Positions 53,662-61,721 of a stretch of 64,000 bases of DNA are shown in pieces. Under the pieces are notes generated by a model, which made no database searches, was not told the DNA's origin, and saw only the letters and a program-made list of their open reading frames with translations. The first letter of the stretch is position 1. The number at the start of each line of letters is the position of its first letter. Origin of the DNA: Gallaecimonas xiamenensis 3-C-1 (lineage in GTDB: Bacteria > Pseudomonadota > Gammaproteobacteria > Enterobacterales > Gallaecimonadaceae); assembly GCF_000299915.1 (NCBI RefSeq), contig NZ_AMRI01000022.1, positions 18,705-82,704 of the forward strand, given 5' to 3'. The position numbers and the translations under genes are program-made.

Positions 53662-55569
53662 TTAATCCAGTGGCTTAGGTGGAATGATATATCCCTGATA
53701 GCCCTGGATACCCAGACCCTTGAGCCTGGCCAGGTCTTCCCCCTGCTCCACCCGTGTGGCAATCACCTTGATCTTCAAGCTCTTGCCGATACGCGCCAAG
53801 GCCTGGACCACCTCTTGGCCCACTTCGTCATGGGGGCCATAACAGGCCAAACTCTGGTCCAGCTTGATGTAGTCCGGCCCCAGATCGTGAAGGTACTGCA
53901 AGGAGGCCATGTGTCGCCCCACATGGTCCAAACCAAAACCGATTTGCAGCGGCCTAAGCCTTGCCACCAGGCTTTTGGCTGCTTGGGGGTCGGCCAAGGC
54001 AACGTCCTCGCTGATCTCAAAGCCCAGTTGGCTACCAGGCCTGGCTTGACTGGCCAGCTCCAGCAAGGGCTCGGGGTCCCGAACAGAGGCCAAAGACAGG
54101 TTAACCACATTGGGCAGCTGTGGCTCCAAGTACTGTTCACGCACCAGCCGTTTTAACACGGCCAGGTCCATGGCCTGGGCCAGGTTGAACTGCTCCACAA
54201 AGGCCAGGAAAGCGCTGGCCGGATAACGTTCACCGCTTAATGACAGGCTGGCAAACCACTCCTGATGGAATACCTCGCCGCTGTGGATGTCCATCACCGG
54301 TTGGCGCAGCAGGCCAAATTGCTTTTCCCTGATGGCATGTTGCAAGGCTTCACGCCAGCCTTCCTGGCTAGGTGCCTGCTGGCTGCTTTCTTTTTGGTGG
54401 AAAACCCTCGGCTGCTGTTTCCAGGCCTGGTGCAAAGCGCCGTCGGCAGCACTCAGCAGGGCCGAAGGCTGCTGCACATCACCCCGTTGCACCAGGGCCA
54501 AGGCCAGGTTGTCACCGTCCTGCCCCTGTTGGACAGAGAAGGCTACCAGTTCTTGATGAACCTTGAGCAACCAGTCGGTCAATTGCTCAGGGTCGGCACT
54601 GGCACAGAGGATGGCAAACTCGGTATGGCTGATACGGGCAAAAACGCAGCGGCTGCCTCTGATGCACAGCCCTTTGATGCGTTCGGCCAGGGCCTTGATA
54701 AGGCTGTCACGGGCCCTGAACCCCTGTTGATGTCGCAGGCTGTCGAGCCACTTGATGTCCATCAACATCAAGCCCCCTGTGCCAGGTTCCGATAGCCAGG
54801 CCCCCAGGTGCGCCACCAGGTGGGAGCGGTTGGACAGGCCGGAAACAGGGTCAGTCTGGGTCGCCAGACGTAGCCGGCTGATCTGCTCATCCTGGCCTTC
54901 GAACATCAGTTTGACCCTGTCGGTCATCTCGTTGATGGCCGCCACCATGGATTTGAGTTCGCGGGTTCGCGGCTCGGGTATGGGATCACCAAACTGGCGC
55001 TTGGTAATGCACCTGGCCTGACGTGCCACCGCATGCAAAGGACGCATCAGTATCCTAAGACCCCGCCAGGTCACCAGCAGCAATAACAGATAAAGACCAC
55101 CCAGGGTCAGGCAAAGCTGGACACCGGTCTGCCACAAGGCCTGGTAGGCAACGGCTGGATTGGCCACCACCTTAAGGTTGGCCACCTGCAACCAGCCCGA
55201 GGTCAGCACCTGCTCCTGGGCTATGGGGTTGAACAAAGGCAAGGTCAGGAACCAGTCCGGCACGTTGTAGATACGGGGACTGTTGTTCTTGGCCAGTACC
55301 TCGCCCTTGGCATACCAGTCCAGGCGGATCTCCCGGTAAAAGCCGGCATCGAATATGGATTGCAGCACCGTGTCGACACCGCCCCTGTCCTGGCTATCAA
55401 GAAAGGGAGACAGGCTGAGCCCAAGGGCGGTGGAGGCATTTTGTACGTCGGTCTGCATCTGTTTGTTGATGGCGTCCCTGGAGGTATTGAATTCCACGGC
55501 GAACACCAGCAGCACCACCAACAAAAAGCTGAGGCTAAGTAGCCAAAGGATCTGTCTTTGCAAGGTCAT
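53662..55569 (-). CDS. lapD: LapD-type c-di-GMP receptor with degenerate GGDEF-EAL
   Basis: The 635-residue inner-membrane protein has helix 1 at about residues 7-25, a LapD_MoxY periplasmic domain (about 26-150), helix 2 (about 152-170), a HAMP linker with PLHAVARQARCITKRQFG, a GGDEF domain and an EAL domain. Both enzymatic motifs are ruined: the GGDEF site reads SHTEFAI and the EAL site reads HQEWFA. That is the LapD pattern, in which the EAL domain only binds c-di-GMP and the signal crosses the membrane to trap LapG. It starts nine bases after the lapG stop, with GGAGGTCGAC before the ATG, and is the last gene of the adhesin operon. Confidence 0.93.
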   Translation of the reverse strand: MTLQRQILWLLSLSFLLVVLLVFAVEFNTSRDAINKQMQTDVQNASTALGLSLSPFLDSQDRGGVDTVLQSIFDAGFYREIRLDWYAKGEVLAKNNSPRIYNVPDWFLTLPLFNPIAQEQVLTSGWLQVANLKVVANPAVAYQALWQTGVQLCLTLGGLYLLLLLVTWRGLRILMRPLHAVARQARCITKRQFGDPIPEPRTRELKSMVAAINEMTDRVKLMFEGQDEQISRLRLATQTDPVSGLSNRSHLVAHLGAWLSEPGTGGLMLMDIKWLDSLRHQQGFRARDSLIKALAERIKGLCIRGSRCVFARISHTEFAILCASADPEQLTDWLLKVHQELVAFSVQQGQDGDNLALALVQRGDVQQPSALLSAADGALHQAWKQQPRVFHQKESSQQAPSQEGWREALQHAIREKQFGLLRQPVMDIHSGEVFHQEWFASLSLSGERYPASAFLAFVEQFNLAQAMDLAVLKRLVREQYLEPQLPNVVNLSLASVRDPEPLLELASQARPGSQLGFEISEDVALADPQAAKSLVARLRPLQIGFGLDHVGRHMASLQYLHDLGPDYIKLDQSLACYGPHDEVGQEVVQALARIGKSLKIKVIATRVEQGEDLARLKGLGIQGYQGYIIPPKPLD

Positions 55570-55578
55570 GTCGACCTC

Positions 55579-56241
55579 CTATTCCAATACCAGGCGCGGC
55601 TTGTTGAGCTGATTGCCGCCAAAGCGGGCCTGCAGGTCCTGCCAGCGTTTCAGCCGGGCACTATCGCCTACCAGTTGCCCCCTTCCTTTTTCTTTACTCA
55701 ACCACAGCTGCTTGCCGTTGAAAGAATAGATGGGCAGCAAATCCGGTCTGGCATCGGCCCGGCGAATGTCTTCGACCAGGTTATCCAGGATAAGGGGAAC
55801 AGCATCAGGCTGGGGGTAGACGGCCAGCACCATATGGTACTGATTGACAGAAAGGGCTTTGACATAGGTCAGCCGCATCTGCCCCTCCGGCACCCCAAGG
55901 GCAAGCAAGGTAAAGAATTTGGCGATAGCAAAGTCTTCGCAGTCGCCACCGTTGGCGCCGATGAACTCAAGCGGGGTGGCCCAGTAGTCGTTCTGGCCCC
56001 AGAGCAGGCTGTCATCCAAAAACCGCATCTGGTTAAAAAAGCGGTTCACCTGCTCCAGTTGCATTGCCTCTGGCCTGCCCTGGGCACCGGCCATCATGCC
56101 TTGCCAGGCATCGAGGCGGGCACCGGCCCGTTCACCGTAGGTGCTTACCACCTTGAGGCGGGCCTGGCTCAGGTCTATTCCGGCCAGCCCAGCCCACAAC
56201 AGGCCAGGCAAAGCCGGCAGCAGCCACAGCGCTCTTTTCAT
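55579..56241 (-). CDS. lapG: LapG-type periplasmic cysteine protease
   Basis: The 220-residue protein has a signal peptide-like N-terminus and the LapG (BTLCP) fold. The catalytic triad is visible as C101 (GANGGDCEDFA), H136 (NQYHMVLAV) and D153 (PLILDNL). SLLWGQNDYWATPLEFIG and the calcium-site acidic residues are also as in LapG of Pseudomonas and BpfG of Shewanella. It clips the N-terminus of the cell-surface adhesin when c-di-GMP falls. It is sandwiched between the OmpA lipoprotein gene and lapD in one operon. Confidence 0.95.
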   Translation of the reverse strand: MKRALWLLPALPGLLWAGLAGIDLSQARLKVVSTYGERAGARLDAWQGMMAGAQGRPEAMQLEQVNRFFNQMRFLDDSLLWGQNDYWATPLEFIGANGGDCEDFAIAKFFTLLALGVPEGQMRLTYVKALSVNQYHMVLAVYPQPDAVPLILDNLVEDIRRADARPDLLPIYSFNGKQLWLSKEKGRGQLVGDSARLKRWQDLQARFGGNQLNKPRLVLE

Positions 56242-56259
56242 TCAAGCCCTTCACCCTGG

Positions 56260-56859
56260 CTACCGATCAACGGTGTAAATGGTCCACTTCATCACCGGCA
56301 GGTTCTTGGCGCCAGATAGCTCCGCCACCACCCTGCGGTTACGCCTATGGGCCTCTTCGGTCATGGCCGAGTCCAGTGGGCGGCTAAAGCCATAGCCCAC
56401 CGCAGTCACCCTGGTTGGGGCAACCTTGAACTCCCGTTCCAGCACCTTGGCTACCGCATTAACCCGCCGCTGGGACAGATCCAGGTTGTATTGCTCACCC
56501 CCGACCTTGGAGCAGTGGCCCTCCAGGGTTAGTTTGGCTTCGGGGTAACGGGTCATGAAATCGGCCACCTTGCCGATTTCCCCGTAGTAACGTGGATCGA
56601 TGTAGTCAGAGTCATTGGCAAAGAGCACCTTGAGGTCAAAACGCTGGACCTTGTCGGCATTGTCGCCGCAGCCGTAGTTGTCGATCAGTGACCCCAGCAG
56701 GGTGTCGGCGCATTTGTCGCGGGCATTGATGACCCCGTCACTGTCAGGGTCGTTCAGGTCGTTGACCTGGGCCGTGCTCTGGTCGTAATCCACGGTGTCG
56801 TGGATACCGCAGCCGGCCAGTGCCAGCACTGAGGCCAGGGAGAGCAGATAATGTTTCAT
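56260..56859 (-). CDS. OmpA-family outer-membrane lipoprotein
   Basis: The 199-residue protein has a lipoprotein signal with lipobox LALAGCG. A short acidic thrombospondin-3-like segment (DPDSDGVINARDKCADT) follows, and then an OmpA C-terminal domain (VLFANDSDYID, LTLEGHCSKVGGEQYNLDLSQRRVNAV, GYGFSRPLD) that binds peptidoglycan. It lies in the type I secretion operon between the TolC-like and lapG genes. The Shewanella bpfA operon has an OmpA gene at the same place. A structural role around the adhesin exporter is likely but not shown. Confidence 0.9.
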   Translation of the reverse strand: MKHYLLSLASVLALAGCGIHDTVDYDQSTAQVNDLNDPDSDGVINARDKCADTLLGSLIDNYGCGDNADKVQRFDLKVLFANDSDYIDPRYYGEIGKVADFMTRYPEAKLTLEGHCSKVGGEQYNLDLSQRRVNAVAKVLEREFKVAPTRVTAVGYGFSRPLDSAMTEEAHRRNRRVVAELSGAKNLPVMKWTIYTVDR

Positions 56860-56868
56860 AGGGCCTCC

Positions 56869-58194
56869 TTACTCTTCACCATTCCAGATGGTTGGCCTTG
56901 TCACCCGCAATGAATCGAGCAGCAGTCCACCGGCATTGAGTACCCGGTAGCGGGCCAGGGTCTCGTCAAACTCGGCATTGAGGTAGTCACGCCGGGACTC
57001 AAACAGCTCGTTCTCGGTGTCCAGTAAGTCCAGCAGGGTGCGCTTGCCCAGGTTGAACTGCTTCTCATAGGCCACCTGGGTTTCCTTGCTGGCCTCGACA
57101 TGGCGGCGAATATAGGATTTTTGCTGGCCCAGACTCTGCAAGGCATTCCAGGACAGGCGCATGCCTTCGGCTACTTCCCGCCAGGCCCTTTGTTGGATTT
57201 CCTTGGCTTCGCCGAGCTTGTAGGTGGTTTCCCTGACCCTGGCGGCATCACTGCCTCCTGCAAAGAGGTTGTAGCGAACCCTGACCATGGCGGTCAGGTC
57301 ATTGTTATGTCCCTCAAAGCCATCCAGATCGTTACCGGCCGTTTGCTCGACTTCCAGGTAGAAGTGCGGGTAATAGTTGGACTTGGCACCCCGGCGCTCT
57401 GCCTGGGCGGCCTCGACGTCGTATTTGCTGGAGTTGAGGATAGGGTGGCGGGTCTTGGCCAACTCCAGGGCCTGATCCAGGTTGCCGGGCAGCATGTCGG
57501 CATCCGGTACCGGTATCACCAGGTTTTCGGGCCTGGCATTGACCTCGCGGATGTAATTGGCCACGGCGTCGTCGTAGTTGTTCTGGGCAGCCATGACGTT
57601 GGCCTGGGCCCTGGCCAAGCGGCCTGCTATCTGCGACAGGTCCGAACTCGAACCTATACCCGACTCGGTGCGCTGGCGAATGCCGTCAAAGATCCGCTGG
57701 TGGGATGCCAGGTTACGGTTGGCCAGTTCCAAGATGGATTTTTGCCTGATCACATCCAGGTAGACCTTGGACACCTTGAGCGCCGTATTTTCCGCCGCCG
57801 ACAGCAGGGCGTATTGCTCGGCCTTGGCCTCGTTGTTGAGCCGGTCAACCTCGGACGACACCCTGAAGCCATCAAACAATAGCTGGCGCAGTGAAATAGC
57901 GGCTTCGCCCCTGTCCAACTCCTGGTGATGCTTACCGCCGGTTAAAGAGCGGCTGGATGGACTGTCGGTGTCTTCATAGCCGTAGCCAGCACTCAGGTCG
58001 ACCTGGGGGTAATAGCCCCCCTTGGCCTGCCGAGACTGCTCTTGATAGGCTTTGAAGCGTGAGAATACGATACGCAGGTCCGGGTGGGACTCCAACGTAT
58101 CGGCAACGGCTTGCTCCAATGAAGCAGCCGCCAACTGTCCTGACCAAGCAGTGGAAAGGACCGCAAGCGCGAACGACCATGTTCTGGCTTTCAT
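56869..58194 (-). CDS. lapE: TolC-family outer-membrane exporter (LapE/AggA type)
   Basis: The 441-residue protein has a signal peptide (SFALAVLSTAWSGQLAAAS) and the TolC repeat with long coiled helices: LEQAVADTLESHPDLRIV, then SGIGSSSDLSQIAGRLARAQANVMAAQNNYDDAVANYIREV. A second half repeats the motif (LGKRTLLDLLDTENELFESRRDYLNAEFDETLARYRVL). It forms the outer-membrane channel of the adhesin type I secretion system. It is followed by the OmpA gene within nine bases and preceded by the HlyD gene within 25. Confidence 0.94.
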   Translation of the reverse strand: MKARTWSFALAVLSTAWSGQLAAASLEQAVADTLESHPDLRIVFSRFKAYQEQSRQAKGGYYPQVDLSAGYGYEDTDSPSSRSLTGGKHHQELDRGEAAISLRQLLFDGFRVSSEVDRLNNEAKAEQYALLSAAENTALKVSKVYLDVIRQKSILELANRNLASHQRIFDGIRQRTESGIGSSSDLSQIAGRLARAQANVMAAQNNYDDAVANYIREVNARPENLVIPVPDADMLPGNLDQALELAKTRHPILNSSKYDVEAAQAERRGAKSNYYPHFYLEVEQTAGNDLDGFEGHNNDLTAMVRVRYNLFAGGSDAARVRETTYKLGEAKEIQQRAWREVAEGMRLSWNALQSLGQQKSYIRRHVEASKETQVAYEKQFNLGKRTLLDLLDTENELFESRRDYLNAEFDETLARYRVLNAGGLLLDSLRVTRPTIWNGEE

Positions 58195-58219
58195 ACAACC
58201 CCCTCTTTCGATATATTTT

Positions 58220-59578
58220 TTATCTTTCGCGTAGCGCCCTTGTTTGCGCCCGCAAAATTGGCTTAAGCAAGTAATCGAGTACGGAACGTTCCCCAGTGAT
58301 CACATCCACTTCTGTGAGCATGCCTGGGATAATGGGCAACTCCTTGGAACCACTGACAATGTAGGGGTTATCCGTTCTCACCCTTATCAAGTAATAGGCG
58401 TTGCCGTCGTCGTCGACCAGCGAGTCCGCGCTGATATGGTCCAACACGCCTTTCAGGCCACCGTAAATGGTGAAGTCATAGGCACTCAGCCTGACCACGG
58501 CCGGTTGTCCAGGCCTTAGAAAGGCGATATCCCTTGGACTGATCTTGGCTTCCACCAGCAACTGCCCTTCCAGGGGCACTATCTCCACCACCGGGGTGGC
58601 CGCCTGCACCACGGCACCGACAGTGTTGACATGCAGGGTCTTGACGGTGCCCCTTACCGGCGACACCAATTGGGTACGGGCCACCCTGTCTTCCAGGCCA
58701 GCCGTGGTTTCCTGTTGGGAGTTGAGTTCCAGTTCGGTGCGGCGCAGCTCTTCCTGTACCTGGGTGCGAAAGCTCAGGGCTGCGTCCCGGCGCTTGAAGA
58801 CGGCTTCGTCCCGCGCAGCGATCACCTTGGGCCTGTTGGCTTTGGCCATGGCCAGTTCACCGCGCATGTCGTTGACCTGGCGCCGCAGCTTGAGCAACTC
58901 CACCTCGGATACCACCCCTTGGTCGGCCAGGGGCTCGGTCAGGTCCAGCTCCTTTACCGCCAGGGCCAGGCTTTGCTGCTGGTGGCTGATTTTGGCGTCC
59001 AGCTCGGATAGCTCCTGCTGGCGCTGGGTGATCTGTTCACTGAGAATGGCCACCTGATTGCGCAGGCTCTGCAAACGGTCCCGGTATTCCGCTTCCTGAC
59101 GGGCCACCAGTTCGCCGTTGTCCCTGGCGAAATCACGTTCATAGGCAAGAGGAAGCTGCTGTAACGCCACCTGCTCCCGCCAATCACCGTCTTCCCGTAG
59201 CTGGACGCTTTTCAGCTCCGTTTCTAAGCGTACGGCGGCACTTTGCAGGCCAACCAGCTCACGGGTCTTCTGGCGATAATCCGACTGGAAACGCACATCA
59301 TTGATGCGCAGCAGCGGCTGCCCGGCTTCCACCAGTTGCCCTTCTCGGACGAAAATAGCTTCCACCACACCGCCGTCGACGCTCTGCACCACCTGCAGTT
59401 GCTGGGACGGAATAACCTTGCCCTGCCCCCTGGCCACTTCATCCAGCTTGGACTGCATGGCCCAGATCATGAAACTGAGCATCAGCAGCGCCAATACCCA
59501 CAGCAGTATCCTGTGGTAGCGCATCTGGGCCGACATCAGCTGGGTTTGGGTATCGAGGTGCCATTGACGATCATGCAT
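58220..59578 (-). CDS. lapC: Type I secretion membrane fusion protein (LapC/HlyD type)
   Basis: The 452-residue protein has one membrane helix near residues 25-45 (ILLWVLALLMLSFMIWAM) and the lipoyl/barrel segments GQGKVIPSQQLQVVQSVDGGVVEAIFVREGQLVEAGQPLL. A long coiled coil follows, and then RTQLVSPVRGTVKTLHVNTVGAVVQAATPVVEIVP. It bridges the ABC transporter and the TolC-like channel. It overlaps the ABC gene by eight bases, which shows tight coupling. Confidence 0.95.
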   Translation of the reverse strand: MHDRQWHLDTQTQLMSAQMRYHRILLWVLALLMLSFMIWAMQSKLDEVARGQGKVIPSQQLQVVQSVDGGVVEAIFVREGQLVEAGQPLLRINDVRFQSDYRQKTRELVGLQSAAVRLETELKSVQLREDGDWREQVALQQLPLAYERDFARDNGELVARQEAEYRDRLQSLRNQVAILSEQITQRQQELSELDAKISHQQQSLALAVKELDLTEPLADQGVVSEVELLKLRRQVNDMRGELAMAKANRPKVIAARDEAVFKRRDAALSFRTQVQEELRRTELELNSQQETTAGLEDRVARTQLVSPVRGTVKTLHVNTVGAVVQAATPVVEIVPLEGQLLVEAKISPRDIAFLRPGQPAVVRLSAYDFTIYGGLKGVLDHISADSLVDDDGNAYYLIRVRTDNPYIVSGSKELPIIPGMLTEVDVITGERSVLDYLLKPILRAQTRALRER

Positions 59579-61709
59579 GTCTGCCCCCTTGCTCTTTGAG
59601 CCAGGACAGGACCTGATCCTTGGGCCCGTCCACCACCAGGTGCCCGTTCTCCAGCACGATGAGCCGGTCTACCAACTCCAGCATGCTGTGCTTGTGGGTA
59701 ACCAACAACAGGGTGCAGTCACGGCCCAGTTGACCGAGCTGGCGCAGCACCTTCTGTTCCGTTGCCGGGTCCAGGCTGGCTGTGGGTTCGTCCAGCAGCA
59801 AGACCTTGGGCTTGAGGACCAGGGCCCGGGCCAGGGCCACCAGGTGGCGCTGCCCCAGGGACAGCATCAGCCCGCCCTCACCAACACGGCGCGACAGGCC
59901 GCTCTGGTCCACATTGGTAAAGGCGCTGAGCCCGGCCCTTTCGGCGGCGTCCAGCACCTGGCTGTCGGGCACATGGCCCAAGCCAAAAACGATGTTGTCT
60001 CTGATGGTACCGGCCACCAGTCGCGCGTCCTGGGCCAGGTAACCAATGCCCCGGCGCAGGTCCATGGGGTGACGCTGGCGAATGTCGACGCCGTCCACCA
60101 ACAGGTGGCCCTTATCAGGTTGGTAGAGCCCCAGCAGCAGCCGGGCCAGGGTGGTCTTGCCACAGCCAGTCCGCCCTATGATGCCGACCCGCTCGCCTGG
60201 CCTGATGGAAAGGCTAAGGTTATCCAGCGCCGGCAGGTCGCTGCCGGGATAGGTAAAGGACAGGCTGTCCAGTTGGAAGCTGCCCCTGGCAAGGGGTCTG
60301 TGCAGCCGCTCTGTGGCGTCACCGAACTCATCGGTTTCGGCCAGGGCTTCGTCTAGGGCTTTCATCCCCACTTTGGCCTGCTGGTAGCGGCCAATGAGGT
60401 TGGCCAGTTGGGCAAAGGGTCCTATGGTGCGGCTGGACAGCATTACCGCCGCCACTATGGCCCCCAGGCTAGACCCACCTTCGGCCAGGTTCAGCACCCC
60501 CATCACCACCACACCCACCATGGTCAGCTGCACCATCAGACTGGCCAGAGTGGCCAGTCGCTGTTGCAGGTCCCGCATGCGGTTTTGGACCTGGGACTGG
60601 GCTGCCACCAGTTGCTCCCAGCTTTGCTGGCAGCGGTGTTCGGCGCCGCAAGCCTTGATGTACTCGGGCATGGCCAGCATCTCTGCCAATTGCCCCTGGC
60701 GGATCCCCCCCAATTGGGCGTTGAGGCTGACCGCCTTGTGCAGGCTCCTGGCCAGGGCAAAGGCCCCCAGTATCAATACCAAGGCCGCCACCAGGGGCAC
60801 CGCCACCAGGGCGCCGCTGATAACCCAGACCACCAGCAGGAACAGCAGGGCAAAGGGCAGGTCCACCGCCAAGGCTATGGTGCTCGACGAGATAAAGTCG
60901 CGAAGATAGTCAAAGTCTTGGAAGCGGCGCATGGCCATGCCCAGACTGCCGGCACGCTTGACCAGGGGCGTGCCAAGGCAACGCTCCATCAGCACCTGCG
61001 ACAGTTGCTGCTCGGCCTGGCGACCGGCGAGATCCAGTAAACGGGTGCGGACAAGGCGCAAGGTAGTGTCGAAAACAAAGGCGATCAGGGCACCGGCGGC
61101 CAACACCCAGAGAGAGTCGAACGCCAGGTTGGGTACCACCCTGTCATAGACGTTCATGATGAAAAGAGGCACCACCAGGGCAAAGAAGTTGATCAACAAG
61201 GACGCTACAAGGGCATCGCTGTAGAGTCCTCTACGCTGCCAGAGGCTGCGCCAGAAAAGATGCTGCTCTTGGGGCTTGTGGCTTTGGGTTTGCCCCGGCT
61301 CCACCAGGGCAAAAAGAGTAAAACCGTAGCCCATATAGCGCCCTTCCAGTTCACCCAAGGGCGCCGTTTGTGTTTCGCGTTTGGGAAAACTGATCCAGGT
61401 ACCCTGGCCCTGGTGGATGTCGGTCAAGACCAGGCATTCCTTGCTGTCCAGCAGCAGCACCAAGGGCAAAGGCTGCCTAGCCAGCTCGGCCAGAGGCAGG
61501 TTTCTAAGATGGGCTTCAAGGCCACCCCGGGAAGCGGCCCGGGGAAAGCTGTCTGTGGTCAGGCAGCCCTCTTCCAGGGGCAGGCCGGCCAGCAGGGCAT
61601 TACCGGATAGGGCCTTGCCCTCCTTGGACAGCACCCATTGCAGGGCATCAAGCAGGGCGTCGGCCGTCTCTGCCTGGCTCACTGTCCATTGCGGTGCTCC
61701 TGCCCCCAT
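59571..61709 (-). CDS. lapB: Type I secretion ABC transporter (LapB type)
   Basis: The 712-residue protein has an N-terminal degenerate C39-like domain without a protease Cys (about 1-130), a six-helix membrane domain (about 155-430), and a nucleotide-binding domain with Walker A GRTGCGKTT, Walker B VLLLDEP and H-loop THKHS. The ABC signature reads LSLGQRH instead of the usual LSGGQ. It drives export of the RTX adhesin. It starts 12 bases after the adhesin stop, with GGGAGAAGG before the ATG. Confidence 0.94.
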   Translation of the reverse strand: MGAGAPQWTVSQAETADALLDALQWVLSKEGKALSGNALLAGLPLEEGCLTTDSFPRAASRGGLEAHLRNLPLAELARQPLPLVLLLDSKECLVLTDIHQGQGTWISFPKRETQTAPLGELEGRYMGYGFTLFALVEPGQTQSHKPQEQHLFWRSLWQRRGLYSDALVASLLINFFALVVPLFIMNVYDRVVPNLAFDSLWVLAAGALIAFVFDTTLRLVRTRLLDLAGRQAEQQLSQVLMERCLGTPLVKRAGSLGMAMRRFQDFDYLRDFISSSTIALAVDLPFALLFLLVVWVISGALVAVPLVAALVLILGAFALARSLHKAVSLNAQLGGIRQGQLAEMLAMPEYIKACGAEHRCQQSWEQLVAAQSQVQNRMRDLQQRLATLASLMVQLTMVGVVVMGVLNLAEGGSSLGAIVAAVMLSSRTIGPFAQLANLIGRYQQAKVGMKALDEALAETDEFGDATERLHRPLARGSFQLDSLSFTYPGSDLPALDNLSLSIRPGERVGIIGRTGCGKTTLARLLLGLYQPDKGHLLVDGVDIRQRHPMDLRRGIGYLAQDARLVAGTIRDNIVFGLGHVPDSQVLDAAERAGLSAFTNVDQSGLSRRVGEGGLMLSLGQRHLVALARALVLKPKVLLLDEPTASLDPATEQKVLRQLGQLGRDCTLLLVTHKHSMLELVDRLIVLENGHLVVDGPKDQVLSWLKEQGGRHA

Positions 61710-61721
61710 GTCCTTCTCCCG

